Notes under the pieces: generated by a model | Seen by the model: only the letters and a program-made list of their open reading frames with translations | What the model was told of the DNA's origin: nothing | The model's database searches: none | DNA from: Hydnum rufescens UP504 | Taxonomy: Eukaryota; Basidiomycota; Agaricomycetes; Cantharellales; Hydnaceae | DNA length: 64,000 nt | Assembly (NCBI GenBank): GCA_014904985.1 | Contig: MU128911.1 | Location: 567,118-631,117, forward strand | Direction: 5' to 3' | Translations under genes and position numbers: made by a program | Shown: positions 45,875 through 55,416 of the stretch, piece after piece | How positions within the stretch are numbered: the first letter of the stretch is position 1 | Layout of the letters: every line of letters begins with the position of its first letter

Positions 45875-46505
45875 CTGAATGCCAGGAGTTTCTGGGCTTG
45901 AATGAGTGCCCAATTAGGGGCAGTACAAAGCTCATATGGATAGATAGTAGATACCTAGATAGAAAATAAAGACTAAATACCAAATATCTGTCTAAGACAG
46001 GTGAGGAAATGAGAGGTAGTCTGTTGGATTGCACTAAGGCACCATGTGCAAAGCAGAATTGGACAGCTCCCATGCATTATAATTGGCCAAATTTAAGTAT
46101 CTTAGTGGCATGTATGTATATTGCATGGGTGATGAAACTAATGGGACAATTGAGCTAATTTTCAATTTCTCACACCTTCAATTTCCTATTTAGGAAATTG
46201 AAGGTGCGAGAAATTGAAAATTAGCTTGATCATCCCATTAGTTTCATCACCCATGCAATATACATACATGCCACTAAGATACTTAAATTTGGGCCAATTA
46301 TAATGCATGGAAGTTGCCCAATTCTGCTTTGCACATGGTGCCTTAGTGCAATCCAACAGACCACCTCTCATTTCCTCACCTGTCTTAGACAGATATTTGG
46401 TATTTAGTCTTTATTTTCTATCTAGGTATTTACTATCTATCCATATGAGCTTTGTACTGCCCCTAATTGGGTGCTCATTCCAGCCCAGAAACTCCTGGCA
46501 TTGAG
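45875..46505. repeat. Near-perfect 631-bp palindrome at the centre of arrays C and D
   Basis: Arms 45875-46188 and 46191-46505 are reverse complements with few mismatches and a 2-bp centre (CCTA-TT-TAGG). Arrays C (leftward) and D (rightward) diverge from it. No coding frame. It would form a large hairpin or cruciform and is hard to clone or assemble. Confidence 0.93.
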
Positions 46506-46594
46506 TAGCATCTTCAGATCTACTCATCAAGGTGCCTGAAGCAAGCACAACACAGTGCCACACACCCCCTGGGGCAGGTGTGTGGCACTATTAG

Positions 46595-48308
46595 GTGAGT
46601 TTTTCCTTCATGGGGTGTACCATGACACCAAAAGAGCACATTAGTTGCTCTTTTGACATTGTCTTCAGTTTTTTTTTTTCTTACTAATGTCTTATTATTC
46701 TAGGTACCTCCACTGTGCAATACCCCCACTGATGAGGTTCAAGATGAATATGAATGCACACAGGCACCTGGACCCTGATTGTCCACGACAACAAACTAAA
46801 TGCACAACCACACACCTGCTCTGGCAGGTGTGTGGTAATAGTTGGTAAGTTTCTCCCTGCGGCATGTACAACAGACAACAGCACCCAAAGAGCAGCAGTA
46901 GCTGCTCTTTGGGTGCTGCTTGTGTTTTTTTTTGTTTTAAACTAATGTATTATTTATTATTCTAGCTCTCCCCTTGATGCACAAAACCCCACCCAACAAG
47001 AATGCAAGATGAAAAATGGACATGTGCAGCCACCCAGAACCCAATCCAAGAACCCAGCACCCAAACACCCACAACCTACACAACAATGGATGAAATACAG
47101 TACCACACACCCCCTGCAGGGTGTGTGTGGTAATACTGGGTAAGTCCTCAATTACAGGACATACAGCAGCACCAAAAGAGCAGCAGAAGCTGCTCTTTTG
47201 GTGCTGCTTGTGTTTTTTTTTGCTGTTACTAATGTGTTGTTATTCTAGGTCCTTTCTCCCACTACGAAACCCTGTCCAAAGCAAGCACATATAAAGCCCA
47301 GGGCAAAAACTGAGCATGCACAGCCACCCAAAGGCCCTGCCCCCAAGCACTTGTAATGTACACAATGGCTTAAATATGGCACCACACCCACTGCGGCAGG
47401 TGTAGTAAAATCCAGTGAGTTGTTAATTATGATGTGTACAATGGTGCCAAAAGAGTTGCAGCAGCAGCTCTTTTGGTGCCACCTGCATCTCTTTTTTTTC
47501 TTTACTAATCTATTCACTACTCTAGGTGCCTTTTCCCACTGCAAAACCCCACACAAGGCAGCAGAGACAAAGACCAGGGTGAAACACAGACATACACAGG
47601 CACCCAAAAGCCCAGCCCCTGAACACCCATGATGACCACCACAATGAATTAAATACGATACCACACACCCACTGCAGCAGGTGTGTAGGTGAGTTTTCCA
47701 TTACTACAATGCCAAAAGAGCAGCACCAGCTGCTCTTTTGGTGTTGTTTGGATTCTTTTTTTTATTAACATGTTTATTATTCTAGGTTCTTTCTTCCATC
47801 ATGAAACCTGACAAGGCCCAGAGCAAAATACAGGCACCCATGCAGCCACCCAAGACCCTGACCCTCAAGTATCCACAACTCACATGATGACCAATTGAAT
47901 ATGGTGCCACATGCCCACTTCAGCGGGTGTGTGGTAGTATCAGGTATGTCTAATCCCACCAGTGCCAAAAGAGCAGCAAAAGCTGCTCTTTTGGCACCCC
48001 TCTGTTTTCTTTTTGTTTTACTGATGTATTATTCTTCATTATTCTAGGTGCCTTCCCTATGCGAAAACCCACCCAATGAGGACACAGATGAGCCCCCAGC
48101 ACGAAACTCAATGCACAGCTGCCCAAGTCCTGAGTACCCAGCCCCTGAACACAATGATCAAAAAAATCTCATACCACACCTGCTGCAGCAGGTGACCTTG
48201 TAAGTTTCTCATTATAACATGTGCAACCACACCAGAAGAGCAGCAGTTGCTGCTCTTCTGGCACTGCTTCTGTTTTTTTATTCACTAACATATTATTGGT
48301 CATTGTAG
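46595..48308 (+). repeat. Hairpin-intron array, block D (plus strand, 7 introns)
   Basis: The clearest array. Introns: 46595-46703, 46845-46965, 47140-47248, 47415-47525, 47689-47785, 47944-48047, 48200-48308 (97-121 bp), all GTAAGT, GTGAGT or GTATGT to TAG. Exon-like segments between them are 141, 174, 166, 163, 158 and 152 bp. Each intron has a 12-18-bp stem around AGAGCAGC/GCTGCTCT, then a T-rich tract with TTACTAAT or TTCACTAACA, a good branch-site context, then ATTCTAG. Outer stem bases differ between units but mostly stay paired: CACCCAAAGAG/CTCTTTGGGTG, GTGCCAAAAGAG/CTCTTTTGGCAC, CCAGAAGAG/CTCTTCTGG. Each exon carries a second palindrome (CACACCTGC type) just before the donor. The last two exons keep partly open frames, so descent from coding exons is possible. 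Confidence 0.82.
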
Positions 48309-48334
48309 ATCACCCCCCTGTGTGAAGACCAGCC

Positions 48335-48805
48335 TGTTAATTCAGTAGTATGGGAATTAAGGATTGGGGAGGAACTGGAAGATGGAGGAGGTTCTGGTTC
48401 TAATGGATTAGTCCAGTCTGTAGGACTAAGGCCATTTTGTATGGCCTGACAAGTCAGTAGTTCTTGGAGGGAAAGAGTCTCTATGCCCACAAGGGCAAAG
48501 TAGGTGGACTTAGACATTAGGACTGGGGTTGCACAGTGTGTAGTGCGTAATCTGTAAGTCCACAACTCTGCAAGATGGACAGATGATAGTGGTAGAAAAG
48601 ATAGATTCCCGGGCATTGCCATGGCTCTTTCCATACAGGTTCTATGACTAAGGAAGACTATGTAGGAAAGGGGCAATTCCCGGGGCAGCACCAAACTCCT
48701 CTGTGAGGAGAAGCTTCCCACTGGTTTGGGCTTAGAAGCTACTGTAAAAGTAATCTAAAGGATAAAGCCACTATATGGCCTAAGGGACTCAAAATGCCAC
48801 TAACA
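48335..48805 (-). mobile_element. Solo LTR, family L2, copy 3
   Basis: A 471-bp unit in minus orientation starting TGTTA (plus left end TGTTAATT) and ending TAACA, with 5-bp duplications CAGCC (48330-48334 and 48806-48810). Its frame (STYFALVGIETLSLQELLT...) is still open, but the hairpin of the other two copies is lost. It lies just after the last intron of block D. Confidence 0.9.
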
Positions 48806-49562
48806 CAGCCCCCCAGTCCCTTCAGTCATGAAGGTATAATATCTTCAGTCTGCAAGGGCTGTCTGGCAAGCAATAGGCCCTGCAGACAATTAGACAGGGA
48901 TTCAGTCCTTGGGCATGCATTGTGACTCATTTTGTCATTTAGAGGATCTGGCAGTAAGGTCCTTTGAGTTTCGTCCTCTTCCATTGTAGTAATACTTAGC
49001 CTCTTGTAGTCTGATGAGGAATCCCATAACAAGTTGAGGATTATGGTCGAAGATGCTCGTAGTGCATTGTTTGTGGATGCAACTGCATAATGTTGCTCCA
49101 CATTAGTCAATAGCTCATGGACAAATCTACAATAGGATGTAATGCTCGTCGACTAGAGGCCTCATAGGGGGAGTTTCCCTTCTTGGTGGTGCCGATGATT
49201 GGGATAGGTATGTAGGTTAGTTGTAAGGCGTACTCATCCTCTCTGGCTGTGATGGTACTTGACTGGACCATTTCGTGGCCTGGAGAGAATCACGGCAGTG
49301 AACCTTGGACCAGAGCACTGTCACATTCCTTATTCCTAGCTGGAACTGTCCAGTGGAGGTATGGTGGAATTTCCATTCAACTCCTTCAAGGGTGTTCTGA
49401 CCATCCTTTAACATGGATCTGATTGAGTACCAACAGCCAAAGACCATCAGGCATCAGTCCTGACATATTTCTGGAAGATCAATCGAGGCTTCCAATGGAA
49501 AATATTCACAACATTCCTGAGACAAGTTGCAGCCACCGAGATTCACATTTGGTGGACCAGCT
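48806..49562. other. Decayed sequence downstream of the HECT remnant
   Basis: Short minus-strand frames (48826-49110, 49217-49447) without clear motifs. They may be remains of the missing HECT C-lobe, but I cannot align the expected TGTSRxPxxG or HTCFNR motifs. Confidence 0.35.
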
Positions 49563-50324
49563 TCATATTATCTGCCAGAGTTGCTGAATACCATTGTCGT
49601 TCATCTTGTATTTGCAATAATCCATGGGCTTCATCCAGTCATCAACATTGATATCAGGCATGCTACCAATGAACAGCTCAAGCCCATGTTCATCGGAGGC
49701 CTTGGTAAGTTCTTGTGGGATAAGCTCACCATATCCAGACAGGAGGGCACTGAATTGTTCATGTATACGACACAAGATATGGTATTCAATGATGATCTTG
49801 AAGATGAGATTGGTAGTGTCATTTTCCAAAATCAAGGTTACATCATGAAAGAGGTCCGTATCAATACTCTCAAGATCAGAGAGTATAACCTCTCTTCTCA
49901 GGATTGTCTTGTAGGAACTAATGGCGAGGTAGACACCCAGGGGTTGCTGATGGGCCATAGTCAAACTGAGGTATCTTTGGATGAATTCTGTGTGGCCTTC
50001 TAACACCACACATCTGACAGGTTTCATCTGGGATTGGGGTGGCCCAGCAGTCTCCAAGGGTTTTTGTCTGGCTTGGGACAAGTCTTTGTCTGTCGCGCTC
50101 GTGGTGAGCCCACTAGTGCATGAGAGTTCTATTGTTGACCCAATCATCGTCAGACCTGACTCATCATCAATAGCACTACTATCTTGGTTTTCTAGACCTT
50201 GGTGGCCCCCTGGCCATGGACCATCACAGGCATCAGAACAGAGTGAAGTTGCAGTGAGGACCCTTTTTGATGCTTCCTCATCCTGTTGACAAGTAAGCTC
50301 AAAAATAGCCTCTTTCTTAGGCAT
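49563..50324 (-). pseudogene. HECT-type E3 ubiquitin ligase remnant, copy 1
   Basis: This 253-codon open frame on the minus strand carries the HECT N-lobe of Rsp5/NEDD4-like ligases. It shows a YK.ILRREVILSDLESID block, ILENDTTNLIF, then IHEQFSALLSGYGELIPQEL, LELFIGSMPDINVDDW and DYCKYKMNDNGIQQLW. The HECT pattern is YK..L....l.DlE..D, WiLEND, R..eQ...F..GF.ELIP, LELLI.G...ID..DW..hT.Y..Y, I..FW. The stretch between ILEND and IHEQF (normally FG...LKPGG...VT..NK..YV) is deleted, and the C-lobe with the catalytic Cys is not found. The N-terminal ~100 residues are Ser/Thr/Gln rich. It cannot transfer ubiquitin. Confidence 0.7.
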
Positions 50325-52158
50325 ATAAGCAGTATATGCTTCTGGCCAATGATCCTTTCTTAGGAACAGCTGTTCCGGGCCTTGGGTGGAGGTTCCTTGG
50401 TCCGACCCCTCTAAACGGGGACCCGGTGTGCTCGATACATCACAGAGTCATTGACTCATATGGGAACACATGAGTTTCATCCTTTGGTAATCATTTGGTT
50501 GAGGGTCACTTCCCAGATCAACCTTGCTCCTAGGCCTCATATCCCATGCGTCATGCAGGACTAGTTGTGCATTGGTAATGCTCTTCCATCCCAATTGCAG
50601 ATAAGGGCTTCATGTCAAATGCTTATTGTTCCTGGCTGTAACAACATTTCCAATCAAGGTTGGGTACTTAATTCCCATGAATATTGCAGCTAACCCAAGT
50701 TTCATAGTAGTGGACAGGTCAGGTAACTCGTTAGATGCATCCCAAGCATTCAGACCATCGACAGTCCACTCTGTCTGGTAGTAGTTGATCTTACACCTAG
50801 GCTGCATGGTTTCCTTGGGTAGTTTGTGGTCTCATTCCCTGCATTTATGTTCGCCTAGGCTCGTACAGTTTGCAAGAGCATTTGTGGGGTCCTCCCACTG
50901 ATTGTATTGGCTTCAACCAGCACTGGTATGTTGTGCGGGGGTCCCTGAAGATCAGACTGAGGGCAGACATGCGGTGTGGCTGTCTGACCATACAGGCATG
51001 ATAACTGTGTATCTCGCCCTACTGTTTTAATGACTTCATCTGTAGTATTCATCCGGGTCCACCAATGAGGTTCCTGTAACCTTTCAATCTGGACTGGATT
51101 GGATGGGACCTCGAGTAGCTTAGGTGGTTCAATTTCTTGGAGTATTTGGGGCCCTTTGGCAAGGCCCAGGACAGATTCCAGGAAATTCCATGCAAGGTAC
51201 TGGCACATTTGGCAGTCGAGTAGACAGTGCATTCCTAGTCGACTGAATGTGGCTTGGAGTTGGACAACCAGGGGTCCATCCCTTTTATGAATGAGGGGAC
51301 ACTGTACTCTCGTATGGACAGTGAGTCCGATCCTTAATAGGGAGTCGTATCTACCCCAGTAGTGAGATATTGTGACGTTGCCATGTCCCTGTTCCACTCG
51401 TACTCAATCAGGGGTCTGAATTCTTAGCATGAGCCAACCATACAGGGCAAGCAGTAGGTTGGCTCCAGAAGGGAGTACTGCATTCCATAAGGGTTTACAG
51501 GAATGGTTTTCTTTGATGCCTAGTGTAGTCACGGCAAGAAGGTTGGTCTTTTCAACTTTCATCATAAGCTTACTAGAGTTAAATATGGGCTCCTCATTCC
51601 AAGGGCAAGGAGACTTGAGTTTAGTCACTCTTTGAGGTACATAGGACATTACTCTAAGGCCAGATGGATGTTGTGCTGACTCTGGGCCTATGGATATGGA
51701 ATGATCGAGCGACCCAGTTTGCATGGATGCTAGCCTTTCTGCTGTAGGTTCTGGCTTCAGGCCCATGATGAACTGAACTGTTCAGATTTCGATGCAGAGT
51801 AGGGGCCCATTTCCAGTTGTGAGTTTTCCTTGGGATCCTGCCCCCCATGTGTAAGGGGAGCATTCATCATTATTCTTGGACTCTGGGTGTCTTGAAGGTC
51901 ATGTTCGGTAGGCTCAAACATTGGTCTCCAGTAGACTCATGCTTGAATGAGGTGCATAGTACCTGGTTTGTCATCAACCACTCCTTACTAGCATGGAAGG
52001 TGGAGTTCCTAAACAAGAAATGGACAAGGTCTTTCCCAGGGGAGTATGCTCGTTCAGGTAAGGACATCCTTTGCCATTATTAAACCCATTGATCCTTCAT
52101 GTTGGGTTAAGGGCTTCTTTCATTGTTGTGATCAGACTATGTAGAGTAAGCAATGAAC
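50325..52158 (-). pseudogene. Possible N-terminal part of the HECT gene copy 1
   Basis: Minus-strand frames 51397-50855 (180 codons) and 51766-51404 (120 codons) look like protein but carry no firm motif. KYPTLIGNVVTARNNKHL (about 50690-50620) weakly resembles a C2-domain start. They may be the upstream region of the HECT gene, or unrelated. Confidence 0.3.
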
Positions 52159-52715
52159 CTATCCTAATGAGGAGCTCGTGCTCGCACTCATTAAGGATGA
52201 GTTTGCTAAATCTGGACACGGAGACGTTGGATTGTCTGCATACACAACACAGGTTATGGACCTCGAGGAAGGACTTGGCACATTCCTTTTTATTTTCCTT
52301 AGTGATGGGTATACTGGTGCCACATCAGACAGCAACAGAGTCTTCCCTCGATTGTGGGCCTCTCCCATTCAGGCACATGGTGCTAATGTTCATCCTGTCA
52401 ACTGTATTGACTCCAACTGGTCCGGTTGCATTGTACGGAAGCCCTGTGGTCTCATTTGATCATGGGCTCATGTGAGGCCTATCAGTAGATTCGACATCCA
52501 TTTTGCCATTCTGGGACATATGTCTGTCTTTCCTGGCTATGACAGTGCTCTCTGCTGCGGCAAAATGCTTAGATCGCAAGGATCTCTCTATTAACTTGGG
52601 TTCTGTGGTCTTGAACAGGTTTAAAGCACAGGTCCATGTTCAGAGGGAAGGCAATTCATTCCATACTCGAGAACATTGGTGGAGGTCTGTCCTCCAAATG
52701 AGTCTACTCTAGCCA
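52159..52715 (-). pseudogene. HECT-type ligase remnant, copy 2
   Basis: Minus-strand translation gives ARKDRHMSQNG (about 52550), then a weakly WW-like stretch (TGLPYNATGPVGVNTVDR), then GTSIPITKENKKE and NLCCVCRQSNVSVSRFSKLI, matching the G..IPVT.ENK.EYV...R..eQ...F..GF.ELI part of a HECT domain. This part is deleted in copy 1, so the copies decayed separately. One or more stops interrupt it. The DNA also aligns with 54810-55130. Confidence 0.5.
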
Positions 52716-52924
52716 TTATGGGCCCCTTTATGGTATAGAAGAAGGGTTGGGAGCTCCAATGACTGTCAAATCAAAATCTGGTTCAGCCAGTGTGTGGATG
52801 GGAGACTGTATTTCTGTTGTTATTCGTTGGGCTGGTTCGCTTCAATGGTTGATCACACTCTGCAAGACGTGTATGGTGTTCAGTGGAGAATAGGAAGGGA
52901 TATGGACTAGCTGTAGTCAATGAT

Positions 52925-53090
52925 ATATCATTTGGGATGCTTGTAGAAAGGCTTATATGTCATGTGGGATGCTTATAGAAAGGCTTATACGTCGTGTGGG
53001 ATGCTTATAGAAAGGCTTATACGTCTGGGATGCTTGTAGAAAGGCTTATATGTCTGGGATGCTTGTGGAAAGGCTTATACATTGTTCGTG
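52925..53090 (-). repeat. Short tandem array of family R, right copy
   Basis: Five or more units with GGGATGCTT(G/A)TAGAAAGG and CTTATA(C/T)GT, the reverse complement of the 1495-1625 array. Confidence 0.8.
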
Positions 53091-53481
53091 TTGTGTTGGT
53101 CTGTTTACTGATATTTGTGTATTCTTGTTTATGTTCTCCTGGTCAAAATGCGGATATCTGTGGGTTATAGACTGGTCAGTACTTGGTTAGTCTTTGTTAG
53201 TATGTTTCTTTCTTCTTTCTTCAGAACCTGATATGTATTTCATTATGCTTACTTTTCCTTGGATGTCCAGCAACTCTAACCTTAGGTCCTGCAACTATCC
53301 TTGGCTTTAGTGATTCGCGTAGAGGGCTACCAGTGGCTTTGTCTCAACAACCTTGAAGATGACTTAGCTCCAGATGGCTTATAGATAGACTGTTCTTTAG
53401 AGGCAAGCAGAAAAGTTGACAGTGGTTGACAGTAATGATTCCCAGAGGAGATTATTGTGTGGGGGTACAGGAAATCTACCA

Positions 53482-53492
53482 GCTTTTATACC
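53482..53492 (-). promoter_or_regulatory. Putative TATA box of family R, right copy
   Basis: GGTATAAAAGC on the minus strand, at the position matching 1103-1113 in the left copy. Confidence 0.5.
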
Positions 53493-53934
53493 TTTCTGAA
53501 GGTGGCTGTGTTTAAGAAATATGACTCCCCCATGGGTGAGTCATATGTGAGTCATAGGTGGGAACAAAAGAAAGATAACAAGATGATGTAATAATGCGGT
53601 CATAGCTGAGTCATTCATAAAGAGAACAAAAGAAATCATGAGGAGTGATGTCATAGTGATGTCATTCATAAAGAGAACAAAAGGAATCATGAGGGGGGGT
53701 GATGTCACCAATTTGCTGAGCATGTGGAATGCTTGGAGCATGTGGTCACTGACCATGTGGGGCATTCTGGAGGCGAAATGAAAGGATATCTCCGGGTTTT
53801 GGAGATTAATTTGAGCATAGTCCAGTGGTTAAGGTGTTTTGTTGTTGGTTGATAATGGGGACAAGTGCATGGGATGGGATTTGATGCAGAAACAGCAGTT
53901 TGCATCTGTAATAGACGTTATTGGTATCATTAGA

Positions 53935-54400
53935 TGCGGATTTTTCACAGCTTTCTGGGCGCAGTGGTTCCGAGAAGATCCGGTGTAAACTGACAGAGAA
54001 ATTCATTTTTTACTGATGGGTGTTGATTCTGATAGTAATGTCGCTCTGTAGAGTTCAGTTTTGATCTGTTCTTCGCGTGCTCGGTACCGTCGGATGCGGA
54101 TTTCTTATATCTTTCTAGGCGCGGTTGTTCCGAGAGGATTGAATGCGAACTGATGGATAAATTTGTTTTTTACTGGAAATTCCGGATTTTGGTAGTAAAA
54201 TTGGCCTGGAGAGTGCAGTTTTGGTCCGTTCGACTTGTGTTTGGTATCGTTCGAAAGGTGTGAATTGTAGCTTTCTAAGAGTTATATGGGCGTACCTCTC
54301 CGATCAAAACTGACGGAGTTATAGAACGAATTCGATTTCCACGTGTAGCCGTAATTAATTTCATAATTGGTCATGTGATCGTCCAAAGGCTGGGAGTGGT
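53935..54400 (-). repeat. Tandem ~125-bp blocks (GGCGC...TCCGA...AACTGA type)
   Basis: Three or four successive units, each with a CTTTCT(G/A)GGCGC-like block, a TCCGA block, AACTGA(C/T)(A/G)GA, and a GGAGAGTGCAGTTTTGGTC-like block, at steps of about 120-130 bp. Related blocks occur at 340-700, 2260-2540, 21000-21240, 26480-26740 and 27430-27800. Confidence 0.7.
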
Positions 54401-54445
54401 GTGATTTCGCGTTTTCTGATACTGGATGTTTTTATCTTCCACAAC
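54340..54445 (+). repeat. Direct repeat, first copy (partner 56635-56735)
   Basis: Both contain GTGTAGCC(G/A)TAATTAATTT, ATAATTGGTCATGTGATC and TTTTCTGATACTGGATG TTTTTATCTTCC. They flank the third HECT-related segment and may mark a duplicated or mobilised block. Confidence 0.7.
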
Positions 54446-54817
54446 AGCAGGCTCTACCCCTAGACTTTGACCCACTCTGGTGGTATGAGTGCCAATGCAC
54501 ATTAAGAACAAAACCCGGGGGTTCCTAGGAGCTGACTCGACACTACATCCATTGATCCTGACTATGGTTCGGTCAGTCGTTTCATTGACCATACCAGCTT
54601 TTACCAGTCTTGTTACGTTGTACAGATGCACCATGGTCTCATTTGACCACAGGGGTCACCATGTAGTGTCGTACTCTTTCACTTGCTGGCAGCAGCCCCA
54701 TAATAACCGTCCATTGTTCTTAGTCATAACAATGCTTAGTTGATGACGACTTGTATGTAAATTCAAGACCTCAATCCAAGCTTGTTGGCCAGAGTTCTTC
54801 AGCATATTCCTGTATGT

Positions 54818-55063
54818 TCATAGGGGTTTGAAATTCCTTGGGACAGGCTCATTAAATTCAGACATGGAGGTGTTAAATGGATTGTATACACAACATGAGA
54901 TATGGTACTCAATGACAGTCTTGAAGGTAAGATTGGCAATGTTGTTTTCCAAAATCCAGGTCATGCCCCGGAAGAGGTTTGTACCCATACTCTTAAGGTC
55001 AGGGAGTGTTATCCTTTTCTTTGGGATCATCTTGCAGGAACTGGTAACACAATAGACATCCAA
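54818..55063 (-). pseudogene. HECT-type ligase remnant, copy 3
   Basis: Minus-strand frame with KMIPKKRITLPDLKSMG, FRGMTWILENNIANLTF and a degenerate VYNPFNTSMSEFNEPVP. It aligns residue by residue with copy 1 (YKTILRREVILSDLESID, ILENDTTNLIF) and carries the same deletion before the R..eQF segment, so copies 1 and 3 share a deleted ancestor. Confidence 0.6.
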
Positions 55064-55416
55064 GGATTGTCAATGGGAGATGGTCTGACTAAGATATCCT
55101 TCAAGCGAGTTAGAGTATCTTCCCAAGGCCATTCATTTGATAGGCTTCCCATGGGATCTGGATGGTGCAATAAGCTTGTGGGTTCGGAACATCAGCATTC
55201 TGGCACTTGGGATCTGACCCCCTTGATTTCTATGGATGAAGGATACTAAGGTCCAGGAGGAGGCTCATGGACAAGACTTCATATTTGGGTCTGTGTTTAC
55301 ACCAGGATTACTGATCCTTGCATATTGATAGACACACCACTGTGGCTCTCAGGATTCATCATTAGTCTTATTGTCCCCAATACCCCTTCTGGGCCCATAT
55401 TTTCGCTTGGGTCCAA

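Larger units (their letters stand above)
52740..54260 (-). mobile_element. Dispersed repeat family R, right copy
   Basis: Inverted counterpart of 340-1815. It contains the short tandem array (52925-53090), the leader, the TATA site at 53482-53492, and tandem subterminal blocks with GCGCAGTGGTTCCGAG- and GGTACCGTCGGATG-type motifs. It keeps CG at many sites where the left copy has TG or CA. Confidence 0.65.

Noticed and set aside
41135..48308. CRISPR-like array (palindromic repeats at regular spacing)
   Set aside because: The window is eukaryotic, the palindromes vary while the spacers are homologous, and there are no cas genes. This is the opposite of a CRISPR array.
45002..48339. GACCAGCCTG at both edges of complex C/D as a 10-bp target duplication
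   Set aside because: On the right the match is made partly by the first bases of a solo LTR (TG of TGTTAA), so the similarity is coincidental.
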